This document shows, one piece after another, positions 16,447 through 24,039 of a stretch of DNA of 64,000 nt. Position numbers and translations under genes: made by a program. The notes beneath the pieces were generated by a model. It was not told where the DNA came from. It worked only from the letters and a program-made list of their open reading frames with translations, and ran no database searches. Every line of letters begins with the position of its first letter. The stretch's first letter is position 1. Source of the stretch: Ancylobacter sp. Lp-2 (GTDB taxonomy: Bacteria; Pseudomonadota; Alphaproteobacteria; Rhizobiales; Xanthobacteraceae); assembly GCF_020523795.1 (NCBI RefSeq), contig NZ_JAJALI010000006.1, positions 186,001 to 250,000 of the forward strand, read 5' to 3'.

Positions 16447-16662
16447 TCAGATAGCCGTGACGAGACGCAGACGACGCTGCAACGCTTCCTGCGGCACGTC
16501 CGCAGCAGACCGCATGGCAATGTCGTGGATGTCGGCACGGCTGAAGCCGAGCTCACCGAGCTCACGGTCGCTATAGGCCTCAAGCTCGCGCTGGGTCTGG
16601 CGATACTGGCGACGACGCGCAAAGGCCGTCCGCAAGGCGATGCTGATCTTTTCGATCTGCAT
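16447..16662 (-). CDS. DUF1127 small protein, 71 residues
   Basis: Arg-rich small cytoplasmic protein. The core RRRQYRQTQRELEAYSDRELGELGFSRADI, shown here in pieces (RQTQRELEAYSDREL; LGFSRADIHDIA), is the DUF1127 (YjiS-like) signature. The ATG at 16662 has GGAG 9 nt upstream, which fixes the start and rejects an 18-codon extension. Rhizobial DUF1127 proteins have been linked to RNA-related and phosphate/carbon responses. That is family knowledge, not evident here. A second, shorter member is at 59793-59954. Confidence 0.85.
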   Translation of the reverse strand: MQIEKISIALRTAFARRRQYRQTQRELEAYSDRELGELGFSRADIHDIAMRSAADVPQEALQRRLRLVTAI

Positions 16663-17068
16663 GATGGTGTTCTCCTCTTTTTCCATGCTGCAGGGCAACA
16701 TGATTGAGACGAACATAGTTTGCGACGCAGCATCGCAGAAGCGTAAATCCTGCGTCCCAGTAATGCGTTTTGCGCAGGACTACGCCCCTCCAAATAGCCA
16801 TCCAGCCCCGCTTCCCCCTGCGTGACAGCGCAATGTGGCGGTACCGGTGGGGCAATGGCCGGCCGGCTCGGCCCCCCCCTCGCAACCTCCCTGCCGGCGG
16901 GACACGGCGCGCAGGACACGGCGCGGCAGACCGCCCGGCACGGACCCCACGACCAGCCCGCGGGTGACCGCCACACCGCGGTAGCCGGCGCCGATGGCCG
17001 GCGGGCGGGCGGGCGACTGGCGGTTTGGCGGGTGGCGGCATGGCGGGTGGCTTGGCTATAAGGCGGCG
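16663..17068. other. divergent intergenic region with G-rich direct repeats
   Basis: No supported gene. The left part is upstream of the DUF1127 gene. The right end carries short G-rich repeats (ggcgggtgg units and ggcgggcgggcggg, about 16998-17052) immediately before the next gene. No RNA or operator was recognised. Confidence 0.5.
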
Positions 17069-17506
17069 ATGATCGATCTCGCCGCCTATGCCGGGCTGTT
17101 CCTCTCCGCCCTCGTCGCCGCCACCATCCTGCCGATGCAGTCGGAAGCCGTGCTCGCCGGCCTCCTCGTCGCCGGTGGGCAGCCGGCGGCACTGCTGATC
17201 GCCGTCGCCAGCGCCGGCAACGTCCTCGGCTCGGTGGTGAACTGGTGGCTCGGCCGCTTCATCGAGCGCTATGCCGACCGGCCGTGGTTCCCCGCCAGCC
17301 CGGACAAGCTCGCCCGCGCACAGGACTGGTACCGTCGCTACGGAAAATGGTCGCTGCTGCTGAGCTGGGCACCGGTGATCGGCGACCCGCTCACTTTGGT
17401 CGCCGGGGTGATGCGCGAGCCGCTCCCGATATTCCTCGTGCTGGTGACGCTCGCGAAGGTCGCGCGCTACCTGGTGCTAGCCGCCATCGTGCTCAACGTG
17501 ATGTGA
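17069..17506 (+). CDS. YqaA/DedA-like membrane protein
   Basis: A 145-residue inner-membrane protein of the SNARE-associated/DedA superfamily, YqaA branch. Seen are an N-terminal hydrophobic helix (AYAGLFLSALVAATILPM), the short motif SEAVLAGLL, and a second helix (LLIAVASAGNVLGSVVNWWLGR) with the typical G-N-x-x-G-x-x-x-x-W-x-x-G. The loop RYGKWSLLLSWAPVIGDPLTLVAGVMR resembles the re-entrant motif, and a C-terminal helix ends the protein. DedA proteins move polyprenyl carriers or phospholipids; YqaA members are uncharacterised. AAGGCGG precedes the ATG. Confidence 0.85.
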   Translation: MIDLAAYAGLFLSALVAATILPMQSEAVLAGLLVAGGQPAALLIAVASAGNVLGSVVNWWLGRFIERYADRPWFPASPDKLARAQDWYRRYGKWSLLLSWAPVIGDPLTLVAGVMREPLPIFLVLVTLAKVARYLVLAAIVLNVM

Positions 17507-17617
17507 GCCTGTCGCGCAAGCGATGGACAACGGCACAAGCCGGACGGCAGATCCCCACCGCCCCGCACTCTCGCCGGGCATGCACGGCCACCCGGCTGTC
17601 ACCCGCCCTCAGACGCG

Positions 17618-17902
17618 TCAGGCCGAGCGGTTCTTGATCGCGCCGATGATCGCCGTGAGAATCGCACCGCCGGCGCCGCCGGAAACCACATTGGCGATCA
17701 CGCTGCCGATACTGAAATTGCCGCTCGCCATCGACGCCTGGATCGCCGGCAGCACCAGCGGCACCAGCTGCCCGAGCACGCCCCCGCCGACGAGCCCCGC
17801 GACGGTATTTCCGAGCGTACCGAGGTCGAAGGACGGCGCCGTCTTTCCGACGGCGTTGCCGCCAAGAGCGCCAGCAACCAGATTGATCAGAAGCTGTTCC
17901 AT
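17618..17902 (-). CDS. Gly-rich hydrophobic small protein, 94 residues
   Basis: Not assigned. The product (MEQLLINLVAGALGGNAVG...) alternates Gly-rich turns with hydrophobic stretches: residues ~5-20, ~38-60 (VAGLVGGGVLGQLVPLVLPAI) and ~68-90 (SVIANVVSGGAGGAILTAIIGA). This pattern suits a small membrane-associated or bacteriocin-like protein. GGGAAAA lies shortly before the ATG at 17902, and an upstream extension to 17983 lacks support. It starts the accessory zone. Similar Gly-rich small proteins occur in other alphaproteobacteria, but their role is unknown. Confidence 0.6.
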   Translation of the reverse strand: MEQLLINLVAGALGGNAVGKTAPSFDLGTLGNTVAGLVGGGVLGQLVPLVLPAIQASMASGNFSIGSVIANVVSGGAGGAILTAIIGAIKNRSA

Positions 17903-18252
17903 TGAATTTTCCCAGCCCAAATTCCAGATCGGGGCAGGTTGCGCCCTCGCCATCGCTCCCGCAAGAGGTAGTATATGCTGCACCGCAGCTCATACGGCGG
18001 CTGATTTCATGCTGCGCCGCACTGATCCGGCGCCGCGGAAACTGGGAAAATTCCCGTCCCCTGCCGGGATCCGCCCGCGAAATACTCGACGTCGGCGGCC
18101 ATGAAATCGAGAGACGTTTCGCGCATCGGGGGTGACGTAGCTACGTTGCGAGACTCCCGTAACGCCGGCAATGGCGAAGGAAGGATACTCGTTTCCCTTG
18201 CCTAAGCGTTGTGGCTACCGCTACCATGCCTGCGACTAGGCACGGTGGATGC
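17903..18252. other. intergenic region before the acetyltransferase gene
   Basis: No supported gene in 350 bp. The segment near 18120-18200 is less GC-rich than the surroundings and probably contains the acetyltransferase promoter. No clear box can be assigned. Confidence 0.45.
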
Positions 18253-19071
18253 ATGCAATATCCTGTTACGGTGAAGTTCAATAAACCTATCCAGGATTGG
18301 TGTGAGGAAAACCGGATTTTCCTTGCCCATGTCCATAAGATTTCCGGCGTCTACAAATTCGGAACACCTCTGCGCTTCGACGTTCCGGTCTTTGCCGAGC
18401 CTTATGCTACCCTGCCGGATCGCGCCTTCATGACGACCGGCGCGTTTTCCTACTGTCGATCGAGCGGCCTGCCGCAGGCCATGCGGGTGGGCCGGTTCTG
18501 CTCCATCGCCGTCGGCTGCGAGGTCATGGGCGTGGAGCACCCCATGACCAGCATCACCACTCATGTCATGGCGTTCCGCAAATATTGGCAGAACGACATC
18601 ACCAAGATGCGCGGCGATGCTCCCGAAATCCTGAAGGTGACCCCGGGCGCCAAGGGCGTAACGGTCGGCAACGATGTCTGGATCGGCCAACGCGTCTTGC
18701 TGCGGCGCGGCATCACCATCGGCGATGGCGCCGTGATCGGCGCCGGCTCGGTGGTGGTCAAGGACGTTCCGCCCTTTGCCATCATCGGCGGCGCGCCAGC
18801 CCGGATCATCCGCTTCCGCTTCGATGAAGAGACCATTGCGCGCATCCAGCGCGTCAAATGGTGGGACTATGCGCCGGAGCATTTCGCCGGCATGGACCTG
18901 TCGGACCCGCGCGCGTTTCTCGACAGCCTCGAGGAAAGGATCGCCGGCGGTCTTGAGCCCTACAAGCCGCAGCCCTTCAACCTGGCCAAGGTGTTTTCCA
19001 AGCTGGCCGGCGCCGCCGCCCGCACGCCACCCGCCGCCCCGCCCGGCTGGAGCAGAGACGCCGCCGAGTAG
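18253..19071 (+). CDS. CatB-like O-acetyltransferase (left-handed beta-helix)
   Basis: A hexapeptide-repeat acetyltransferase of the CatB/xenobiotic and polysaccharide acyltransferase group, 272 residues. The repeat turns are visible in VGRFCSIAVGCEVMG and in VTVGNDVWIGQRVLLRRGITIGDGAVIGAGSVVVKD, read in pieces (VGNDVWIGQ; IGDGAVIGAGSVV). The PPFAIIGGAPARIIR turn and the C-terminal KWWDYAPEHF helix are typical of this branch. Unusually, it has an extra ~60-residue N-terminal segment and a Pro/Ala-rich tail. The acceptor (antibiotic, capsule sugar or other) cannot be told. The start ATG at 18253 lacks a strong ribosome site. It sits among hypothetical genes in a likely acquired zone. Confidence 0.85.
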   Translation: MQYPVTVKFNKPIQDWCEENRIFLAHVHKISGVYKFGTPLRFDVPVFAEPYATLPDRAFMTTGAFSYCRSSGLPQAMRVGRFCSIAVGCEVMGVEHPMTSITTHVMAFRKYWQNDITKMRGDAPEILKVTPGAKGVTVGNDVWIGQRVLLRRGITIGDGAVIGAGSVVVKDVPPFAIIGGAPARIIRFRFDEETIARIQRVKWWDYAPEHFAGMDLSDPRAFLDSLEERIAGGLEPYKPQPFNLAKVFSKLAGAAARTPPAAPPGWSRDAAE

Positions 19072-19689
19072 CGCCCGGCTCGATTACCCCAATCGTCCCG
19101 GCGGATGCGCCGAGGTCGGCATCGGCGAAAACAGGTCGAGATGCCCGCAACGTGGTGTGGGCGCTTCGCTTGTCGGACGACGCATCGTTGATGCCCACAC
19201 CGGCCGCCACCCGCACTGAAATCGGCTTGGAGCGCGCTTCCTGTCGCTCTGCCGCACAGCGGCCTACCGGAGCCCCCTGTGGCCGCCACCGGCATGGTGC
19301 CGACCGGTTTCCGATGATGCCGGATCGGTCCTCGACATGACTCCCTCGACATGGCGCCCGCTTATCCCCGCCCGACGGCAGACACACCGCCCGCCCCGCC
19401 TCCGGCCATAGCCCCGTGCAGGACAGCGAGGATCGACGCCCGATCGGACAGCCCGCCATGTAAAGAAGCCATCAGGCCCGCGCCGGACCGCCATCGCAAC
19501 CTTGCCGAACACGGCTTCGGCAAGCTCGAACACTTTCGCGGCGTCACAACACCCGCCGACCGGCAAGCAAAAGTCTTCGGCCGCACGTCCTGTCCCGTCG
19601 CACCTTCGTTTCACGACGTCGACATTCAGCAACCGGCCACACGCCGCCGCGCAGGCAGGTATTGATCCGGCAAGCGGCAAATACTGCCG
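19072..19689. other. 618-bp region with no supported gene
   Basis: Several overlapping open frames exist on both strands, but none has a ribosome site, recognisable motif or natural-looking composition. The longest minus-strand frame (19264-19680) contains runs of Cys/Arg and could be a decayed gene. No hairpin terminator or repeat was identified. Confidence 0.5.
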
Positions 19690-19962
19690 CTAAGCGGGGC
19701 CCGTCTCCGCCACTCTGCGGGCCACCGTTCTTACGAAGGTTTCAGCCGCATTGCCGCTCACCCTCCCGATCCCGTCGACCCAGATGCCGAGGACCGCGAA
19801 GTTCTTCGATTCGGCAATGTAATGGTACTCGCGGGGAAGATGGCGAAGAGAGGCCAGCCTCGTGGTGAAGGCGGGCCGCTGGGCAGGAGCGCCATAGGAG
19901 ACGAACCTCACATAGGCATGGCGGTCCAAGTGGATATTCGTGCGATCACTCGAATCAAGCAT
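19690..19962 (-). CDS. hypothetical small protein, 90 residues
   Basis: Unrecognised. The ATG at 19962 has AGGGAG about 7 nt upstream, a strong ribosome site that supports translation. The product (start MLDSSDRTNIHLDRH) contains an alternating hydrophobic/polar strand pattern (AYVRFVSYG; FAVLGIWVDGIGRV) and a C-terminal amphipathic helix (AETFVRTVARRVAET). It looks like a small soluble alpha/beta protein with no membrane segment. It is an orphan in the accessory zone with no partner gene within 270 bp. Confidence 0.6.
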   Translation of the reverse strand: MLDSSDRTNIHLDRHAYVRFVSYGAPAQRPAFTTRLASLRHLPREYHYIAESKNFAVLGIWVDGIGRVSGNAAETFVRTVARRVAETGPA

Positions 19963-20237
19963 TCGTCACTCCCTTCTGGAAGAAGGATTTCACGCTCCTT
20001 CACAGTTGCCAAGAGAATCTCGATTCGGATGATGTCTTAAATTCGCGTAAATCCGGCGAATAGCCTCAGGCCGGCAATGCCCGTGGGCGCGACGACAATG
20101 GTGCGGGCCTCCCCCCGAATTACGCAAGATCTCCGCTACCCTCTGCCATTGTCGGGCAGCGGAAGCACTCGCCCGGCCTGGCGCGGAGCTGCCGCGCCGA
20201 GACGAACGTCCCGACCTCTTCGGCCGGGACGTCATGC

Positions 20238-20444
20238 CTATTGTCGGGCGAGCGACCTTACGAGCTCCCTGACCTGATTGGGGCCAAGAATATTTCCACC
20301 AAGGGGGGCGAAATCAGAGGGAATCTGGACATGCCAGGACGGGTTTTCGTCGACCATCTCCACGGCTTCAGCGAGCGTGGCGACAACATCGCCCTCCCAA
20401 ATGGTCAACACCTTCACAGGACTAGCAAGAGTGAGATTTGGCAC
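20238..20444 (-). CDS. hypothetical small protein, 68 residues
   Basis: A GTG start at 20444 is preceded by AGGAGG with 5-nt spacing, a near-perfect ribosome site. The product has a beta-like N terminus (PVKVLTIWEGDVVA) followed by TLAEAVEMVDENPSW and a helical end (NQVRELVRSLARQ). The order strand, T/L-x-E-A helix, N-P resembles the 80-residue protein at 21179-21421. The two may belong to one small-protein family (DUF982-like at best), which is inference from eye alignment. Upstream DNA is AT-rich. Confidence 0.65.
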   Translation of the reverse strand: MPNLTLASPVKVLTIWEGDVVATLAEAVEMVDENPSWHVQIPSDFAPLGGNILGPNQVRELVRSLARQ

Positions 20445-20651
20445 ATTTTCCTCCTAATTTATTGGCGATTTTAATTTTCACCTATGAGGTTATTATCATT
20501 CTCATCCAATAGTTTTCGGTGGTATTCGGCAGCTTACGGTAGAAGATCTCGAAATATTTTCGCCGGCATTCCACCATCGTCCTGCGCCGCATCGTCCTGA
20601 TCGGCACGACGGTCCGCGGCCATGGCCCGTGCCCCGCGATATGCTGCTGCC

Positions 20652-21095
20652 ATGAACCTGATTCTCTATGCCATCGTGATAGGCGCAGGCATCGCCGTCG
20701 CCTTCCAGCAGGTGCTCAACGCTAATCTGCGCGCGGATCTCGGTTCGCCCTATTGGGCGGGGTTCGTCAGCTATGCCGTCGGCATGCTCGTCATGATTAC
20801 CGTGCTGCTGGCGACCGGCAGTTCCTTGCCGTCCGCGACCGCCATCAACCGGACATCATGGTGGTCCTGGTCGGGCGGCCTGTTCGGCGCAGTATTCATC
20901 CTTGCGGTGATCTTTGCCGTTCCGCGCGTTGGAGCCGCCACGACGCTGGCGCTGATCGTCGTCGGCCAGATGCTGGGATCGCTGGCATTCGACCATTACG
21001 GCATCCTCGGCCTGCCGCAGCAGAGCGTGTCCATGGCCCGCCTCGCCGGCGTGGCGCTGCTCGTCGCCGGCGTTTTCCTGATTCAGAAATCATAG
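20652..21095 (+). CDS. DMT-superfamily YdcZ-like transporter
   Basis: A 147-residue membrane protein of the YdcZ (DUF606) group of drug/metabolite transporters. Five hydrophobic helices can be traced: LYAIVIGAGIAVAFQQ, YWAGFVSYAVGMLVMITVLL, SGGLFGAVFILAVIFAVP, ATTLALIVVGQMLGSLAF and LAGVALLVAGVFLIQK. The family motif region VLNANLRADLGSPYWAG follows helix 1. YdcZ proteins are half-size transporters that often act in pairs; no partner is adjacent. The substrate is unknown. The start at 20652 was preferred over an ATG 30 bp upstream. Confidence 0.88.
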   Translation: MNLILYAIVIGAGIAVAFQQVLNANLRADLGSPYWAGFVSYAVGMLVMITVLLATGSSLPSATAINRTSWWSWSGGLFGAVFILAVIFAVPRVGAATTLALIVVGQMLGSLAFDHYGILGLPQQSVSMARLAGVALLVAGVFLIQKS

Positions 21096-21178
21096 GCGCC
21101 GGCCCGACCCGCTCGACGGCCCTCACCCGCGAGGACGCCCGCGGCGGGCCGGCACGGCATGGGGCGAAGCGTGAGAGC

Positions 21179-21421
21179 CTAGTGCCCCCGCTCGCCCACC
21201 AGGTCGTTTGATTCCGCCCACCACACAAAGGCGTTGCCGGCCTCCAGGACGTCGTCCGGATCGGCCGCGCTTTGCAGCCGACGGATGAGACCATCATAGT
21301 CGCCCTTGCGGTGGGGATTGGCCCGGGCGAAGGCGAGAGCTTCTTCCAGCGTGGTGATGTCGAAAGTCGCCGACCCGGCATGCACACGAATTGCGGGAAT
21401 GGCGACGGATGTGCGATCCAT
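21179..21421 (-). CDS. hypothetical small protein, 80 residues (DUF982-like pattern)
   Basis: The ATG at 21421 has GGGAGG with 7-nt spacing, so a 57-codon upstream extension is rejected. The product shows a beta-like start (AIRVHAGSATFDIT), TLEEALAFARANP, and a helical second half ending AGNAFVWWAESNDLV. The layout recalls DUF982 proteins, which are frequent in Rhizobiales, but key residues cannot be confirmed. It converges on the ydcZ-like gene with an 83-bp gap. Confidence 0.62.
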   Translation of the reverse strand: MDRTSVAIPAIRVHAGSATFDITTLEEALAFARANPHRKGDYDGLIRRLQSAADPDDVLEAGNAFVWWAESNDLVGERGH

Positions 21422-21608
21422 AGCAGAGCCTCCCTGCGGTCGATTTATGTTAACGCATGGCGCCGGCGCAGGTTCCATCCCGTAGGGGCATCCGCCTTGC
21501 CGGAGTTGTCCCAGCTTTCGCGCCGGCTCTGCCTCTTCGCTCGCCCCCCCCCCGCCAACCGGCGGGCGTATCGACGCAGACATCGTCCGCAAAAGCGGCT
21601 CTTGGGGA

Positions 21609-22265
21609 CTACAACGCCTCCACGGCTTCGTCAGAAGGCGCTCTCTTGTTTCCAGATTTGGGAAATTTCAGTTTCGCGATTCGATATGCCTCGCGCAAAC
21701 CTCCTGGATTGATCCCTTTTCTCCAGCGCCAGCGAGCGCGGATTTCATGATCTTTATCCACCCGCGGGCCTTCATCGCCGCGATCAATAAAAGCATAATC
21801 TATGTGGGTCGACAAATTATTCAACAACGACTTAAGACAGGCACTTTTCTCAGCAACACCATGAACTTCCCCAGCCATCACAACTTGAGCACGAGACGCA
21901 TATGCATAATGCCTCATCTGCTGCACATCAATCGCACAGTTACTGTTAGGCAATAGAGCCAAAATGATATCGTCCAATTTTTTTAACGTGGCATCTATAT
22001 AACTAATTATATCACCATTAAAAAAATTGGATCCACGATCGTTCATTATTGCCACAGCGGCATCAAATTGCTGCCTGACTACGATTCTGAAAAGATCTTC
22101 GGCAATGCGATAATTAATTATGCGCTGCATCCTCTCCGCCTCTGCCGACGCCCTCGCTTCAGCTTCACGGACCCGCCCGTCTCTCCTTGCCTGCCACCAC
22201 GCAAATGCGATCGCCAGCATCGCGCCAAGAAACTGCATCCACGCGGCGACATCTCCAGAACTCAT
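21609..22265 (-). CDS. hypothetical membrane-anchored protein, 218 residues, AT-rich gene
   Basis: Unrecognised. One N-terminal hydrophobic helix (about 10-24, MQFLGAMLAIAFAWW) is followed by a charged coiled coil (RRDGRVREAEARASAEAERMQ). A mostly helical soluble domain comes next (RIAEDLFRIVVRQQ...), with a positively charged C terminus. The body of the gene is visibly AT-richer than any neighbour and uses rare codons (ATA, AAT, TTA runs around 21780-22060), a sign of horizontal transfer. It is the gene nearest the 3' end of tRNA-Pro, a common integration site. No family or partner was identified. Confidence 0.6.
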   Translation of the reverse strand: MSSGDVAAWMQFLGAMLAIAFAWWQARRDGRVREAEARASAEAERMQRIINYRIAEDLFRIVVRQQFDAAVAIMNDRGSNFFNGDIISYIDATLKKLDDIILALLPNSNCAIDVQQMRHYAYASRAQVVMAGEVHGVAEKSACLKSLLNNLSTHIDYAFIDRGDEGPRVDKDHEIRARWRWRKGINPGGLREAYRIAKLKFPKSGNKRAPSDEAVEAL

Positions 22266-22585
22266 CTTAAAAGAACCCGTTAAGCGTCATCGCGACAATC
22301 CGTGCGGCCACGAGCAACATCGCCGCCGGGAGTGTCCGATGGTACTTTCGATTGCCTACTGACACGCGCCCCCGCGCCGGGGCGCGAATCGCCCCATGCC
22401 CCAATTTTGTGGGTCGCAGCGTTCCAGGCGCAAATGCACCTTCACGGGCGATGCATCCCGGTATTGCTGGTGAATCGACAGTTTTTGGGGAGGGATCTCG
22501 CGCGCCTAGCATGCCCCGGGAGGGGGTGGGGACACGGCAAAGTACGCCGGCGCCCTTCGCAAGATTTTGATTTTTCTTGGATAAA
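22266..22585. other. intergenic region between hypothetical gene and tRNA-Pro
   Basis: No supported gene. It is a mixed-composition 320 bp just beyond the tRNA 3' end, where an integrated element's att site would be expected. No copy of the tRNA 3' end was seen elsewhere in the window. Confidence 0.45.
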
Positions 22586-22663
22586 TGGTCGGAGCGAGAG
22601 GATTTGAACCTCCGACCCCTAGTCCCCCAGACTAGTGCGCTAACCAGGCTGCGCTACGCTCCG
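22586..22663 (-). tRNA. tRNA-Pro(GGG)
   Basis: A complete cloverleaf with encoded CCA. The acceptor CGGAGCG pairs with CGCTCCG. The anticodon stem CTAGT/ACTAG surrounds loop CTGGGGG, giving anticodon GGG. The T loop is TTCAAAT. Discriminator A precedes CCA (tgg at 22586-22588 on the plus strand). Confidence 0.97.
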
Positions 22664-22684
22664 ACGCCGTGAGGCGCTGTCTCT

Positions 22685-23221
22685 CTAGCGATTTGATCCC
22701 GGCGATGCAAGCGGCGCCGGGATCTCGCCATGGGATATCTCTGCGGGCACCGGCGCCGGCGGGCCCCGTTCCGGCCCCACCTGCCGTTCCACCGAGGCGC
22801 TGAAGCGCTGGAACAGGCCGAGCGACACCAGCGCCACGCAGCCGATCCCCACCAGCAGCGCCGGGTAGATCACCTGCGAGATCTCCTCGCGCGCGGTCTC
22901 GAACAGCAGCACCAGCGCCTCGAGGAAGATGGCGATGATGATGGTGGAGAGAAACTTGGTCAGCCCGCGCCGCGCGTCGGCGGCGGTGCGCTTCTCCCGC
23001 CCGGCCGGTACTTCCTCCTCGAAGAAATATTTGGCGACGTCGAACAGCGCGATGGCGACGATGAGATAGCCGACGATGTTGAGCAGCGCCTCATGCACCA
23101 GCGTGTCGCCGCCGAGCCCCTCGCGCAGCGCCGTATAGGGGGCGTAGACCAGCAGCACCGCCGCCACCGCCATCAGGGCGCAGGCGGCGACGGCGAAGAC
23201 GGCACGGATGAGAAAGCTCAT
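22685..23221 (-). CDS. four-helix inner-membrane protein of unknown function
   Basis: A 178-residue product with four hydrophobic helices: about 2-28 (FLIRAVFAVAACALMAVAAV), 46-66 (LNIVGYLIVAIALFDVAKYF), 88-110 (FLSTIIIAIFLEALVLLFE) and 120-142 (VIYPALLVGIGCVALVSLG). Between helices 2 and 3 lies an acidic/basic loop (EEEVPAGREKRTAADARRG), and the C-terminal tail is Pro-rich and polar. No enzymatic motif is seen. It diverges from the nitroreductase gene across 127 bp. The ATG at 23221 was chosen because upstream in-frame sequence is antisense to that gene. Confidence 0.75.
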   Translation of the reverse strand: MSFLIRAVFAVAACALMAVAAVLLVYAPYTALREGLGGDTLVHEALLNIVGYLIVAIALFDVAKYFFEEEVPAGREKRTAADARRGLTKFLSTIIIAIFLEALVLLFETAREEISQVIYPALLVGIGCVALVSLGLFQRFSASVERQVGPERGPPAPVPAEISHGEIPAPLASPGSNR

Positions 23222-23348
23222 GGGGAGGGGCTCCGTTGACCCCTGGCCAACTAGCGCGCCTCGCCGGGTCTTCAAGTACCGCGTCCCGCCACCCTGCCCG
23301 CCGCGCCTCGTGTATAGTCGCGCCGCCGCCACCGACCGGAGACCCGCC

Positions 23349-23990
23349 ATGGCCCATGAACACGCGACCGCCGAGCTCGTCCGCGATCCCGGTTTCGTGC
23401 CGCCGCCGGCGCTGGAACCGATGATCGAGCGGCTCGCGGCGCGCCGTTCGGCGCCGCTGCGCAACCTCGGCGGACCGGCGCTTACGGAAGAGGAGCTCGA
23501 CCTGCTGTTCCGGCTGGCGCTGCGGGTGCCCGATCACGGCCGGCTGGTGCCCTGGCGCTTCATCGTCATCGAGGGCGAGGCGCGGGCCGCGCTCGGCGCC
23601 CGGCTCGATCAGCTCTATGCGCGGCAGAATCCGGACCTACCCGCCGCCAAGGCCGATATGTGGACGCTGTATCTGATGCGCGCGCCGCTCACCGTGGTGG
23701 TGGTGAGCCGGCCCGATCCGGCCGCCAAGGTGCCGGAATGGAACCAGCAGCTCTCCGCCGGCGCCGCCGGCATGGCGCTGACCGTGGCGGCGAGCGCGCT
23801 CGGCCTTGCCTCGCAATGGCTGCTGAAATGGCCGGGCCGCGACCGCGAGGCGGCGGCGCTCGCCGGCGTCGAGGCCGGCGAGACGGTCGCCGGCTTCATC
23901 CATATCGGCCGGCCGACGGTCGACAGCCCGGACCGGCCGCGCCCGGACGCCACCAGCGTGGTCAGCCGCTGGCAGCCGGCGGAGGTGTAA
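23349..23990 (+). CDS. nitroreductase-family flavoprotein (YdjA-like)
   Basis: FMN-dependent NAD(P)H oxidoreductase of the small YdjA type, 213 residues. Motifs: RRSAPLRNLGGPALTEEEL (the usual R-R-S FMN-phosphate contact), RVPDHGRLVPWRFIVIEG, AGAAGMALTVAASALGLASQW, and near the end GFIHIGRPT. YdjA-type proteins act on nitroaromatics in vitro, and their physiological substrates are mostly unknown. The ATG at 23349 follows a purine stretch (GGAGACCCGCC). It is monocistronic by spacing. Confidence 0.9.
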   Translation: MAHEHATAELVRDPGFVPPPALEPMIERLAARRSAPLRNLGGPALTEEELDLLFRLALRVPDHGRLVPWRFIVIEGEARAALGARLDQLYARQNPDLPAAKADMWTLYLMRAPLTVVVVSRPDPAAKVPEWNQQLSAGAAGMALTVAASALGLASQWLLKWPGRDREAAALAGVEAGETVAGFIHIGRPTVDSPDRPRPDATSVVSRWQPAEV

Positions 23991-24039
23991 GCTCGACGTG
24001 AGACCGGGCCGATGAGGCCCGGCCCCTAAGCCCGCGCGA

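Noticed and set aside
16998-17052. G-rich direct repeats as a CRISPR or satellite array
   Set aside because: The units are too short and irregular, with no spacers; probably simple GC-rich drift.
19264-19680. 138-codon minus-strand frame as a gene
   Set aside because: No ribosome site, Cys/Arg-rich composition and no recognisable motif.
22586-22663. tRNA-Pro as an att site of an intact integrative element
   Set aside because: No integrase and no second copy of the tRNA 3' end in the window. Kept only as a possible decayed island.
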